DNA of 64,000 nucleotides, from NCBI RefSeq assembly GCF_001661345.1, contig NW_017962918.1:434001-498000 (forward strand), read 5' to 3'. Position numbers and translations under genes: made by a program. This DNA is from Ascoidea rubescens DSM 1968 (taxonomy: Eukaryota; Ascomycota; Saccharomycetes; Ascoideales; Ascoideaceae). Position 1 is the stretch's first letter. Every line of letters starts with the position of its first letter. The notes under the pieces were generated by a model, which was not told the DNA's origin, did no database searches, and saw only the letters and a program-made list of their open reading frames with translations. Shown here in pieces: positions 30,528 through 41,875 of this stretch.

Positions 30528-30903
30528 AACATAAATAGATCTCTTATATATATATACAACCCAACTATATATCCAGTCAAAAAAACAAATAAATAAAAAA
30601 AAAAAAAAATAAATCAACCATAAATAAAATTCCTCCATCTCTATTATATCGTCTTCCCGATTGAGCAATTCATCCGAACACCGTTCCATTTTTAACAAGA
30701 AAAATTTCTCTTCTTTTGCTTCTTCCTCTTCTTCCTCTCCCTCTCCCTCTCCTCTTCTCCTTCTTCTGTTTCACCAAATCCCACCTACAAATCCTCTTAA
30801 TATCCCCATATCCCTCGTATCCCCTGCTCGCTCAATTGTAAATCCACTTCTTCATTCAAAACCATCTGGTTCATCCAGCTCGCCTCTCTTTCCTTCCTCC
30901 AAA
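30528..30903. other. FAD1 / PAT1 spacer
   Basis: 376 bases. An A/T-rich start with an A run near 30596-30609 is followed by a strongly pyrimidine-rich TCTTC/CTCC leader before PAT1. A TTG-initiated frame from 30661 continues into PAT1, but the conserved start is at 30904. Confidence 0.6.
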
Positions 30904-33900
30904 ATGTCCTTTTTTGGGTTAGATGACAAATTCTCAAAGAATAGAAACTCTAACCAAATTTATGACTTTGAAGACACTTATGATGGTTTAAATGATCAAG
31001 ATGACGACCTATTTAATGATGAAACATTCGCTGATGACATCAAGATCGGCAAGGACTTTGATTTTGGTGCTCACCAACAACAACAACAACCTCAACAACA
31101 ACCAGTTTCAACCCATCAAAATCTAACTTACGCTCAAGCTTCAAATAAACCTTTACAAAAACAACAGCAACAAAAACAAAAAAAACAACAAAAACAACCA
31201 CTCCAAGGTTTCAGTATCGAATCCTCTTTAAACTCTTTAGATATTAACGACGACGACGACGCCTTTAAACCTCTAGCCTCTCTATGGTCCCAACCCCAAC
31301 CTCAACAACCCCAAAATACAAAAAATATCATTTCCTTAGAAGAACTTGAAGCCCAAATGACTTCAAAACAACAACAACAATCCCAGCAATCTCGGGAACA
31401 ACCATATCATATCCCTCCTCCTGCAAATTACATCAACTACCAATCAAATAACTCAAACAATTTACCCCCAAACTATTACTCAAATATTCCAATTTCTCAA
31501 TTTATGATAAATAACCATCTTAACTCAAATAACATCTCCAACTTCTCCAACTTGTCCAATTTAAGCAGCTTGAACAACTTGAACAACTTAAACATTAATA
31601 ACATGAATATGAATTTATCTACTGTTAATAATCTCAATATGAAAGTAAATGCTGCTTTAACTGATAACATTAATGAAATTACTAATAATACCATTAATAA
31701 AAATATATTAAGTTATCCAAATTTGCCAACCCTTCCCAATATGAATCCAAACATGAATTTAATGTTACCTCCTTTAAATTTTCAAAATTTCCCTCAAGCC
31801 CTCCAAGTTCCACAAGTTCCTCAAGTTCCACAAACTTCTCAAATTTCTCAACCAACTCAACCCTCTCAACCAAACCAAATTCCTCAAGTCGAAAAACAAA
31901 TTCCTCAACCAAACCAACTACTCCCTTCATCTACCAACAAATCACAACCATTCAGACAACAACAACAACCATCAGCACCAACACCACCATCACAACCCCA
32001 ACAACAGCCTAAACTAGATTTAACTCAATTCCCAGTTCTTGGCTCAAATATTGAACCCTCAAAAAATAATAACAACTTAAACACAAACAATAATAATCCC
32101 AATAATACTACTCATAACAATAAACAACTATATCATCGTAACAACAATAGCTCAGGTAATGTCAAATCCCCAAGACACTCTGAATATCATCATAATCAGT
32201 ATCATCAACAATCAGTTTCTGAAGACTTTTCTCCAGAAGAAAGAGAAAGATTAATCAAAAGATCAAACAAAATTGCTAGAATAATTAAATATTCAAATAT
32301 AATGAATGCTCGTGACAAAGATTTTGTTACAAGGTTTCAATTGGCTCAAATTGTTACTGAAGATCCTTATAACGAAGATTTTTATTTCCAGATTTATAAA
32401 GCTATTAATTCAAATAATGGTTTGAACTCTGATTCCGAATTAAATCAAATTGCTAAATATTACTTGGAAAACTCGGGTCATAGATTAGGTGGTAGGCATA
32501 AAAGAGTCGATTTAGCCTTACAAAGAATGCAACAACAGGTTCAAAAAGCTGTCACTGTCGCAAAAGAAAGACCAAAATCAGGTCAATTATCCAGGGATGG
32601 TTCATTGGGTAAAATCGCCTTTGCTAGTGGAAAAATGCCTAGAAAGAAATTAGAAATCTTGGAAAAAGTCGATTCTCCAAAGGAATCTCATTCTCGAATT
32701 GAAGATTCTTTAAAAACCGAAAATGACTCCATTAATTCTCACGATTCTAAAAGCAATCTTTCAACCCCAATTATTACTTCGGTTTCAATTAATAATCAAA
32801 ACTTATTATCTCCTAATATCTCATCAAATCTCAACATTAAAAAATTAACTCCTAAAGTTGTTCTTGGTTGTATTGAAGTTGTTTATTCTGAAGTTTTAAT
32901 CTTAGAATCCTTGGAGAGAGCTCAAAAGGAAATCAATACAGCTAATTTATGGAAATCCTTACATATTAATGATTCAACTCAAATGAGTCATTCAAATTCA
33001 AATTCAAATTCAAATTCTTTATTAGATGAATCTTATGAAATTGAAAACAATCTCTTTGTTTTAATGTTAAATTACAATAAAGGTGTTAAATTTATTCCAA
33101 GATTATTTCACTATCTTTCACATGATGAGAAATTCGGCATTGTCCAAAAATTGTATGAAAAATTCCATCTTTTAAATGTTGTCAAAGAAAGTAGTTACAA
33201 AAATTACTATAAATCAAGCACTGAGAAACAAAACAGTATTGATAAAAAAGTTGATTTGTTCTTAAACCTTGGATCTAAGAACATTTTGAATTTTATTTCA
33301 AATGAATTATCCTTTAATGAAATTATTAAAACATTGATGATTTTATTAAACAATTTTCATGTTAGAAATTCAAATTATAGCGATGATAAGCCATCTATTA
33401 TTCATTTCTTGAATAATAAAATTGGATTAAGTTTGTTGACCATTTTGATTTCTAAAGTTGAACTTTTGAAACAACAAGTTGATGCCTCGATATTAAATAC
33501 ATCAAAGTCCATGGCTGGATTGACTGTTAATGATATTGTTATTTGGAATCAAATCTATGATACATTTTTCAGACTATTACAAAATAATTTATTAGAAGTA
33601 TTCCCTAAAAATCTTTATACAGATGACTCGATATCATTTGTGAAGAATACCGAATCTGGTTCAGCAAAATTATCTGAACCAAAGGGAGCTAGTAACGATA
33701 ATCTTAATGTTTCAAAAGATCTGGTATCATCGCCAATATCTCGTTCTTTGACACCTTTATCACCAGGGGATAATCTAGACTCTGCTAGTAAAGTTTTAAC
33801 CTTTGATGATTCATACATTTGGCAATTTTTAGCTTCATTAGCATTATCAGGTAAATTACAACATCAAAGAATTATTATTGATGAAATACGTGATAAGATT

Positions 33901-34062
33901 TTTGGGGTTGTGACATTTGCTAAAAAACTACAAGAACATGAAGATAATGTGTATTTCAAAGAAGAGTCAATTAAGAAATTAAAGCACTTAAATTTGTTTT
34001 TAAATGTCATGGGATTAAACGCTAACGAAAATGGTGATATTTCCGAACTAAAATCTAATTGA
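30904..34062 (+). CDS. PAT1: mRNA decapping activator Pat1
   Basis: A P-body scaffold that links Dhh1, Lsm1-7 and Dcp2 in mRNA decay. The start at 30904 gives MSFFGLDDKF, matching yeast MSFFGLEN; length is 1052 residues against 796. The N-terminal DETF (39-42) and FDF (52-54) motifs bind Dhh1. A long Gln/Asn/Pro-rich middle follows. The conserved core starts near residue 440: SPEERERLIKRSNKIARIIKYSNIM, RDKDFVTRFQLAQIVTEDPYNEDFYFQ and SGHRLGGRHKRVDLALQRMQ. The C-terminal alpha-helical domain ends with YIWQFLASLALSGKLQHQRIIIDEIRD and LFLNVMGLN. Extra length comes from homopolymer-rich inserts. Confidence 0.96.
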   Translation: MSFFGLDDKFSKNRNSNQIYDFEDTYDGLNDQDDDLFNDETFADDIKIGKDFDFGAHQQQQQPQQQPVSTHQNLTYAQASNKPLQKQQQQKQKKQQKQPLQGFSIESSLNSLDINDDDDAFKPLASLWSQPQPQQPQNTKNIISLEELEAQMTSKQQQQSQQSREQPYHIPPPANYINYQSNNSNNLPPNYYSNIPISQFMINNHLNSNNISNFSNLSNLSSLNNLNNLNINNMNMNLSTVNNLNMKVNAALTDNINEITNNTINKNILSYPNLPTLPNMNPNMNLMLPPLNFQNFPQALQVPQVPQVPQTSQISQPTQPSQPNQIPQVEKQIPQPNQLLPSSTNKSQPFRQQQQPSAPTPPSQPQQQPKLDLTQFPVLGSNIEPSKNNNNLNTNNNNPNNTTHNNKQLYHRNNNSSGNVKSPRHSEYHHNQYHQQSVSEDFSPEERERLIKRSNKIARIIKYSNIMNARDKDFVTRFQLAQIVTEDPYNEDFYFQIYKAINSNNGLNSDSELNQIAKYYLENSGHRLGGRHKRVDLALQRMQQQVQKAVTVAKERPKSGQLSRDGSLGKIAFASGKMPRKKLEILEKVDSPKESHSRIEDSLKTENDSINSHDSKSNLSTPIITSVSINNQNLLSPNISSNLNIKKLTPKVVLGCIEVVYSEVLILESLERAQKEINTANLWKSLHINDSTQMSHSNSNSNSNSLLDESYEIENNLFVLMLNYNKGVKFIPRLFHYLSHDEKFGIVQKLYEKFHLLNVVKESSYKNYYKSSTEKQNSIDKKVDLFLNLGSKNILNFISNELSFNEIIKTLMILLNNFHVRNSNYSDDKPSIIHFLNNKIGLSLLTILISKVELLKQQVDASILNTSKSMAGLTVNDIVIWNQIYDTFFRLLQNNLLEVFPKNLYTDDSISFVKNTESGSAKLSEPKGASNDNLNVSKDLVSSPISRSLTPLSPGDNLDSASKVLTFDDSYIWQFLASLALSGKLQHQRIIIDEIRDKIFGVVTFAKKLQEHEDNVYFKEESIKKLKHLNLFLNVMGLNANENGDISELKSN

Positions 34063-35438
34063 TATAATCTTTTTTATAATTTTTTTTGTATCATTTACTG
34101 TTGTCAGTGGTTTTCATTGTTGAAAAGGGAAAGATTCCCAAGTATTTTCAAGTTTTTTGAAACCTCATAATTTTTTAAGTCTTTAAGTTCTTTTTAATTT
34201 TTTAAGTCTAAGTTCTTTTTAAGTTCTTTTAATTTTTAAATTCTTTTTAAATTCTTAAATTTGTTTGTTTTTGATTTATAATTCCTTGTATTGTTTTATT
34301 GTATTTCTTTCAAGGCATTTTTTTTTATTTGTTTGTTTAATTTATCATTTTATGTCAAAATATGGCCAAAGAATTGGTATTTAATATTATATTATGGATG
34401 CATTAAAGTGAAAAAATTGATTTCTAGTTTTGTTGTTGTTGTTGAATTGGAGGGAGTTGAACAATTAAAAAGAAAATAATACAAATACAAATAAAAGAGA
34501 GCAGTTATTAACTTTTACATAAAAATTTTTGGGTTTATTAGGCATTCTGTTTTAACTTTTCATTCTATAATTTTTTTGTTGATTTTGTTTAGTTTTTTTT
34601 TTATATACAAAATGATTTATAATGAATTATAATGATTGTAATGATTAAATTTTTGGCAAATCGATGTGGATATGAATTTGTCGATAATTGGAGTTTCAAT
34701 TGAGTTGTGTTTTGAGATTTAATATTGGGTTTTTCTTATCATTAAAAGTCGAATTGAAAAGTATTCGGGTATAAATTAGGGAGTGAACTTAAATCGGGAG
34801 TGTAAGAAAATAAGCAAATAAGAACATAAGGATGAGGAAATAATAAAATAAGACGATTAGAAATGATTCGATGATTGAAAGAGAATCTTTGGTCTCCTCA
34901 ATGAGGATTCTCAAATAATAAACAAGAAAGCAGCGAATCAGAAGAGATTGTGAAGGAGTAAAAGAGTCTGAGGATAATTGCTATGATATCAGATTGAAAA
35001 TCGCATTGGAACTAATTGGTGAAGTTAATTAAGTGAGTAGGGGATAAAACAAAGAGCTGAAGAGATAAGATTTGAGTTGGTCATATATACCAAAGAAAAT
35101 TATCCACTTTTGATATTAGATTTACAAGACGAGAAAACGAGCACAATCTCTGGATAATTTGTGTGTGGTTTGTAATTATATTGTAGTTGAATAGGGTATT
35201 ATTGAAGATAAGTGAAGGGCTCCTTCTTTTTTTCGTCTTTTTTTGTTTTATTTGAATTTGAATTGGTTTTAGAGACATAAAATTGTAAAAATCGTTAAAT
35301 TTATCTATATAGATAGTGAAATATATTAATGATAATTAAAAACAAGCAATGCGTATTATAAGATAGCCATCATAGAGTAAGAACCAGGTATATATGAACA
35401 TAATGTGAGAGTAAAGCAACATTGTAAAAGTAAAATAA

Positions 35439-35478
<40 letters not shown>

Positions 35479-35638
35479 ACAAATAAGTAGAAAGAAAGAA
35501 GATAAAAAGAATCGAAATAAAAGAATTGAGAATGGGAAATTGGTATTATTAAAAAGGATATTTTAGTTAGTAGTTGAAGCAATAAAATATCTTTGTTTTA
35601 TTAATATTGGTAGTAAATGTCTGATTTGAACATGGGCT
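34063..35638. other. 1.6 kb AT-rich spacer after PAT1
   Basis: PAT1 and the small gene at 35639 converge here. It holds TTTTTAAGT-type short repeats (34160-34260) and a (GATA)n microsatellite. No gene recognised. Confidence 0.65.
35440..35477. repeat. (GATA)n microsatellite
   Basis: About nine AGAT units 160 bases from the stop of the small Cys-rich gene. Confidence 0.95.
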
Positions 35639-36007
35639 TTATAAGGCTCTGACTCTTTGAATGCCAAAACGCAGAGTTGGAATAGCTGGTTCTTCTTCGT
35701 CTAAGATAGCATCTTCATGAGTAGCTGAGCTAGTCGACGTTGTTCTGAAGTGAAAGGGTCTTTCGCCTGAGAAAGAGGACGAAGAAGAAAAAGATAGTCT
35801 TCTTGCATGACCAGTACCAGATCTTGGAGGATAAGCGATTCTTAAATCGTCGTTAGATTCGATCAAATCATCGCTGACGTTTTTGCAACAGCACCAGGTG
35901 TCTTTGGGAGAGGAATCCATGACTTGGTGAACATGAGAAGCTTCAGGAACGTCGCAGGGAGACCAAGATCTTTGACGACAAAATGGACAAATAGCTCTGC
36001 GACACAT
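35639..36007 (-). CDS. small conserved Cys-rich protein (122 aa)
   Basis: It begins MCRRAICPFCRQRSWSPC and has HVHQVMDSSPKDTWCCCK about 25 residues later. This matches my recollection of a widespread small fungal and plant protein type that starts MCRK..C..C.K..W.GCG.H...VM..VP...RC.C; the pattern suggests a zinc-binding knuckle. Function is unknown. Beyond residue 50 it is Ser/Arg-rich and probably disordered (RRLSFSSSSSFSGERP is a likely phosphorylation site), and longer than usual for the family. The ATG at 36007 is the only sensible start. It is a single-exon gene with no targeting signal. Confidence 0.75.
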   Translation of the reverse strand: MCRRAICPFCRQRSWSPCDVPEASHVHQVMDSSPKDTWCCCKNVSDDLIESNDDLRIAYPPRSGTGHARRLSFSSSSSFSGERPFHFRTTSTSSATHEDAILDEEEPAIPTLRFGIQRVRAL

Positions 36008-38957
36008 TATTGGAGAATTGTATGAGATAGTGAGATTGAGATTGAGGTTGAGGTTGAGTGAAATAAATCAAACAGATGAGATTAGTTAAGAGAACTGAGA
36101 TTGAGTGGATTAAATGGATTGAATTGAATTGAATTGTTTGTGTGGTATAGATGGATAAACAGGCAAATAAATAAATAAAAGCAAAAGACAGAGAGATAGA
36201 GAATCACTCTTCTTTTATATTAATAAAATATAACATGAGAAAATGCCTGGAAAAGTCAATTGGCAGCAAAAAGAAAATTGCCAAAAAATTCACTATCAAT
36301 CACTAGCCCAACCCAGCTCCTGAGATAAAGTAATGCAGCTATACAAAAGACTGCAAATACCAACTCGCTATTGGCAAAAGCCCACCTAAAGTTGATTTAA
36401 TGATATCAAGTCAGACATTTGCGTTTTGCGAGAGTGAACAAGCACTGCATAGTTGAATGATATGGGTTTCTTTTCTAGAGTCGAGCTCCAGGCACTTTTC
36501 TCTCTCTTTAAGGCCGAGCAGTAGAAAACAATCAAAAACCTGGGGTAGCTCCACCTCTTTTGGGAAACTGCCCACAAACACCAAACCGCTTGAAAAATGG
36601 GGGATGACTCAAAGTCATCTACCCGTCCAGCAACCGCTAGCCGCCCGTCCCACCGTATCCCACATGTGCACACCGATAGAAGCAGAAATCTTGCAGTGGA
36701 TGCAGCAAATCTGGACCTATTACCCTCTGTCAATGGGATGTGTTCTGTACGCGTATCGAATTGCGGTACAAACACCCACACTGCAAAATCCGTCAGTGGA
36801 ATACGAAGCCGTCAATGAATGCACCTGATCTTGGAGTACTTTTGGTATTGTTATCCTTAACCCTGTCTTGAATATTTTTTATCAGGCTTGCTGGGTTTCG
36901 GACATTGGAGGATGTTCACGTTATCAGCTCGGCCCTCAGTCTTTGGTAGCTTACTCCGTTGCTTGCATTTACGCTTGCGCTTGCAGATCACAGAACTGGT
37001 CCAGCCAATGAAAGGCCGTATAGTCAACGGTAGGTGAAATATAAACGCTTGCCATCCGGAAAATGGTGTTTTTTTGTTAGAGCCCTAAAACTAAGGATGG
37101 TTCTTTAACCTGTTTGTAATCAGGCTACTATCTTTTTGAAATCCGTTTTTATCTTTTGTATCCAGTATTCTAGCTTGCAATCCACTTCGTCTATCAAAAT
37201 CATATGAGCTGTGCTGCTTGCTCTGAATCAATTGTAAAGTGTATTTCCAAGCAGTGAAAATCGGAGAGTTTCAACAAATTTGTGTTGGATATTATTTCAA
37301 CATAGCTGATTCTTCTTTGATTTGTTCCCAGCAATCCAAACCGTGCCAACAATCAAGTGACCCGTGTATTTGAACATGGGCTATTTGGTTCTTACATTTC
37401 AGTAGCAAAAATGGTTCTCCATCCAAGACGCAACGAGAACTATTCCCAACATCACCACTGGCCTAGGTTCGCTTGTTTGCTATGGCGCTCGCTTGCGTAA
37501 TGCATACTGTTGCGTTGAGACGCGAAATATTAAGTTTGCATCGTCCTTATAACACAGATTCAATTTGTCTGCGCTTGCCCGCCATTGGTGGTGGTTGTGC
37601 TGCGTGTTACGGCGAGTAGCTGCGTGCTGTTGTGTTTCTCCTCTGTTTGGTCTCCTGCTTCCATAGCAGTGGTGTTTTTCCTGATAGTGCCCACCGGGAG
37701 CAGCCCAATACGTGCGTGGGCCTGATGCTGGATGCTGGGAAAGCTCATCCATACCATTAAGGCCTTTATCGATAGTTCTGAAAATCTATCATCAATTGCT
37801 CTGGTTATAAACTTGTTTATCCCATTCTCCTTATTCTTTTACTCATCCATGAGCTTTATGTTCTTAATTTCATATCTATTTCACATAGAATCACCACTGC
37901 TATTAGATCACCACTATCATTAGATTACTACATTATTATCGGCTTCAACTCTCTTGCAACCCCCCAACTTTCCCAACTTTCCTAACCACATTTAATGCTC
38001 TAAGCTCCAGGCTTGTCTTCTAACCTCTTTATACAACCTCTCCATCTTCTTTAGGTTTCCAGCTCTGACAATGTTTTCTTCCTTGTGCAGATCTAAAATT
38101 ACCTTCCTGTAAAAGACCGTCTTCATTGGCTCTCGATTGAATTCTTCAAATGAATATTGTGTACAGAAATGTACAAAGTTTATTTCGTCTCCCAATTATT
38201 TCCTGAAATCTTACTAAAAAATTCGATTATAACTGATCATAAACACAATTTTCTTTTCACTTTTTTACTCTTAAAACGAATATGATTTGATAATTCCAAA
38301 ATTATTTAAAAATTATTAAAACATTATTAAAAATATTAATAATATTAGAAATTTGTTAAAATATTTATTATCTTATTCCAATTTTTAAATTCTTTTCCAG
38401 TTTCTCTACATTTTTTTGCCATTTTTTTCAGTTCTTTTAGTGAGTTTCTTGGTTTTTTTAAGATTTCCTTAGATGATTTTTTTATTATTTTTGCTATTTT
38501 TCATGCAAAACTCATGAACACAGTTTTAAAAAGGAAATCTTCTTTTTTTAACAGGAGTGCTTTTCTTTCTTGATTTGGTTACTTCAAATATCCATTTCAC
38601 ATTTTAAATACTCGCTTTGCTCATATATATTCATACATATTCATATATATTCTTGATTATTCCTTTATTTTCGATTCAATTTCGCTTTCTCTCTATCAAA
38701 AATAAAAAAAAAATAAAAAATAAAAATAATATACTAAAGAAAGAAAGAAAGAAATTTACATTAAACCGTTACACAAATACACAAATACATTAAGACTCTA
38801 CTCATTTCACTTGATAACATACTTATCTCTAATCTTCCTTAAAAATTACATCCATTTTATCCCATCTTTAATACCCATCTTTAATACCCTTTTCCCAACT
38901 TAATCAATAATACCTCTTTTATCTATCACTCAAATCTTCACGCCTCAAACTTTTAAT
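36008..38957. other. 2.95 kb region upstream of globin-like paralogue 2
   Basis: It contains GC-richer islands at about 36600-37060 and 37480-37740 with overlapping frames on both strands that resemble no protein. There is a possible gene fragment at 37992-38195. About 700 bases of AT-rich leader run from 38220 to the ATG at 38958, ending in C/T-rich direct repeats (CATCTTTAATACC twice near 38870). Confidence 0.55.
37992..38195 (-). CDS. possible small gene or last exon (unrecognised)
   Basis: A 67-codon frame opens with TTG and has no ATG near its start. It looks coding: charged helical peptide FEEFNREPMKTVFYRKVILD followed by NLKKMERLYKEVRRQAWSLEH and a stop, with mixed codons unlike the surrounding AT-rich DNA. 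I do not recognise it. It could be a terminal exon whose first exon I cannot place, or a gene remnant. No good donor, branch and start combination was found upstream. Confidence 0.3.
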   Translation of the reverse strand: MGDEINFVHFCTQYSFEEFNREPMKTVFYRKVILDLHKEENIVRAGNLKKMERLYKEVRRQAWSLEH

Positions 38958-40613
38958 ATGGGAAAAATAGCAATCTTTAACATGAACAACAATAAAATGT
39001 ACAATTACAACATTAGCCAAAATACCGGGAAATTAAACGAATTTGATAATAATTTCAATACTAATCATACTAATAACCAAATTAATAATCATATCCATTA
39101 TTCTGCTAAAAATTCAATAAAAAGTATCAATAGCAGAATACATGCTAATTCAACTTCCTTTTCAAACTTAATTTCAAGTGATTCCAACCATAGTACGAAT
39201 AATGAAATTAATATTACAAATAATAATTTTAATAATAATAATATTAATTTTAATAACATTAATTTTAATACTAATTTAAATGCTAATTTCAATATCATCC
39301 CGGATAATAACTTTAATAATTCTAATAATAATGACTATGATAACCAATCTATACTCTCGTCTTCGTCAACTATTAAAAGCTTCAATAGCCAAAACTCACG
39401 ATCCCACTCAAATAAAAATATCACAAATTCCTCCTCTTTAAATTTTTCCTTAAAAAAATTATTCCCAAACTCTTCTAATACTGAAAATTCTTTAAAACAT
39501 TTCAACTTATCCCCTGATAACTCACCAGCTTATAATTTTCATAACAATCCTAATAACAATAGTCATAATTTGAACGCTTCAACAATATCAATACTGTCTA
39601 AATCCAATAAAACATACACTAGTCGTTCATCAAGCATCAATACCATCGCTTCTATCAATACTAATAATAATAATAACCTCATGTTTTCCGATAAAAATAT
39701 AATAACTGTCGAAGAACCTACAAAGGTAATAACTCTTTTAACATTAACTCCCCACGAAATCAAATTAATAAGATCGTCTTGGAATCAAATGTTATTAGAT
39801 GAATCGAGCGATGAAGACTATAATCATGATTTCTCTGCTCCACCTGTAACTGCTTTAGCTTCTTCACTATTTTGTCGTCAATTTTATCATAATTTGCTAT
39901 CAATGGCCCCAGAATTAGAAGAGATGTATCCCTCAATAAAACACCAGGCTGTAGCCTACTCTGGTGTATTAAGCACTGCTATAACTCATCTAGAAAACCT
40001 ATCACTATTAGACGATTACTTGATTCAATTAGGTAGAAGACATTCAAGACTCTTGGGTATTGAGCCCCCTCATTTTGAATTAATGGGTGAAGCCTTTTTA
40101 AAGACATTTCAAGATAGATTTGGTGTCTGTTTTACCGTTGAACTAGAAGATTTGTGGTCAAGATTATATTCATATTTAGCCAATACAATATTGCAAGGTG
40201 GTGTTGATCCATTAATGAAATTTCCTGATGACTACTATTACCAACCGGATTTTGATGATCATTTTGCTGTGAGTTCCATCATTGAGCCTACAATAACTAA
40301 CTTGAGCGATGCAAATATGACATTATTCGATACCTCTTTATCATCATCACCATTTTCCAACTATACTGTTCCTCTGGTTTCATTATCATCAACAGTTTCA
40401 ACATTAGTTTCACAATCTCATGTGGAAGACATCCCTAAGGATATTAATCCTCCTCGTGAATTGAAAATGCTGAAATCCACAGATAGTCTTGAAACATTAA
40501 ATTTGGATAACCAAGAAGATAAATTTTTCAATCCAAAGAAATCCAGATTACTTTCATTTAAAAAGAGAATTAATGGATTTCTCACTACATCAAACAGACA
40601 ATTATATCTGTAG
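38958..40613 (+). CDS. globin-like protein, paralogue 2
   Basis: 551 residues. The first 250 are Asn/Ser-rich low complexity. The globin domain starts near residue 262 (LTLTPHEIKLIRSSW) and runs to about 415 (LYSYLANTILQGGVDP). Haem-pocket positions are Tyr310 (B10), Tyr324 at CD1 instead of the usual Phe, Gln330 (E7) and His362 (F8 proximal, GRRHSRLL). A Ser-rich tail ends in basic SFKKRINGFL. It is closely related to paralogues 1 and 3, sharing PSIKHQAV and QLG(R/K)(R/K)H. CTG codons occur only in the disordered parts. It is followed by a G11 run. Likely a haem-binding sensor or scavenger of the YNL234W type; function inferred from fold only. Confidence 0.88.
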   Translation: MGKIAIFNMNNNKMYNYNISQNTGKLNEFDNNFNTNHTNNQINNHIHYSAKNSIKSINSRIHANSTSFSNLISSDSNHSTNNEINITNNNFNNNNINFNNINFNTNLNANFNIIPDNNFNNSNNNDYDNQSILSSSSTIKSFNSQNSRSHSNKNITNSSSLNFSLKKLFPNSSNTENSLKHFNLSPDNSPAYNFHNNPNNNSHNLNASTISILSKSNKTYTSRSSSINTIASINTNNNNNLMFSDKNIITVEEPTKVITLLTLTPHEIKLIRSSWNQMLLDESSDEDYNHDFSAPPVTALASSLFCRQFYHNLLSMAPELEEMYPSIKHQAVAYSGVLSTAITHLENLSLLDDYLIQLGRRHSRLLGIEPPHFELMGEAFLKTFQDRFGVCFTVELEDLWSRLYSYLANTILQGGVDPLMKFPDDYYYQPDFDDHFAVSSIIEPTITNLSDANMTLFDTSLSSSPFSNYTVPLVSLSSTVSTLVSQSHVEDIPKDINPPRELKMLKSTDSLETLNLDNQEDKFFNPKKSRLLSFKKRINGFLTTSNRQLYL

Positions 40614-40663
40614 TAAATGAATGACTAATTTTAATAATTTTCAATTTTTTCTAATGATGTTTT

Positions 40664-40674
40664 GGGGGGGGGGG
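40664..40674 (+). repeat. G11 homopolymer
   Basis: Eleven consecutive G about 50 bases after the paralogue 2 stop, the longest G run seen in this AT-rich window. Confidence 0.95.
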
Positions 40675-41843
40675 TTGTTTTTTTTCTTTTGAATTAATTT
40701 TTTTGAACGATTTATTTATATTCTTTATTTAATTATTATTGTTTTTCTCTTTTATTGGTTTTCGATATTTTGCTTTATTTTTATTTTTATTATTTTTATT
40801 GAAATTTTCATGTTACATTGTCTTTGTTATGTTTTTTTTTTCTTTACTTATTTTGGATACGTTTAATTCAGTTCATTTAATTTTCATTTTGGTTAATTTA
40901 AAATGTATAATAGATAGTCTATGATATATAGAGATTTAATAATAATTTTAACATTTTTTTTTAATAATAATTTTAATAATACAACTTAATTTCGTAAGTC
41001 GTATGGATGTAAATTGTAAGAATTTGTGGTGTGAGTTGAATTTAATTAATATTTTGATAAAAATATTATCAAAGGCGTTCAAACTGACGTTTAAATTTTG
41101 AATATTATTAACTTTTGATTTTTATCTCTCATTAAATTTATAAAAAGGCAGCATCTGGAAAGTTATTATAATTTGTTACAAATCAAACGGAATGATTGGT
41201 TAAAAATGAATAAATTATTTGCTCTGATGGTATTGAATAAAAAAACAAACCCATTTTATATTTTACAGAGATGTAGAGATTTAGTTTTATTGTAGACAAT
41301 TTTGATTACAATGAATTACAGAGTTTATATAATTTCATATGGTTGTATATAATTTGGAATTTTTAAAATGTATAAAAGGAAGTAAAATAGAGAAAAATTG
41401 GATGTAAGGAAATTACAAAAAAAAAAAACAGTTTAGATTATTATGTAGATAGGCAAACGAGGTTAGTAATTAGATTTTTTAATAGAAGAATTAATAGCGT
41501 GAAGATCAATAATAATTATTAAAAATGGTTGTGTGAATTTAAATAAATTGAGGAAAGTGTATGAATTGAATGAGAATAAAACGGTTGATTGTAACTCAGT
41601 AAAGATCTTTAAAACCGTTTTTTTTGTTTTAATATGACTTCAATTTTAGTAATGAATGAGAATGTTTTTGTTTTTTTTGACTTTGGATTTGAGAATTGTA
41701 GAAAATTAAAAGAAAGAAATAGATAATATTGAGGCTGTTTTGTGTCAAATAATTCTGATAAAAGCGAATGAAAGAGAATAAAATGGGACTTTTCTGCAGC
41801 AACTATTGGGAAATGAGGAATCTTGATATAATATTCTTGAAAG

Positions 41844-41875
41844 TAAATTGGAAAAAATTGGAAAAAATTGGAAAA
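41844..41875. repeat. 10-bp tandem repeat AATTGGAAAA
   Basis: Three near-perfect 10-bp units, followed by a degenerate fourth, in the spacer between globin-like paralogues 2 and 3. Confidence 0.85.

Noticed and set aside
31497-31930. Minus-strand leucine- and Glu/Val-rich frames
   Set aside because: Antisense shadows of the Asn/Gln/Pro-rich part of PAT1.
36386-37757. Frames of 65-131 codons on both strands
   Set aside because: Mutually overlapping, no recognised domain, composition of the local GC island; no conserved start.
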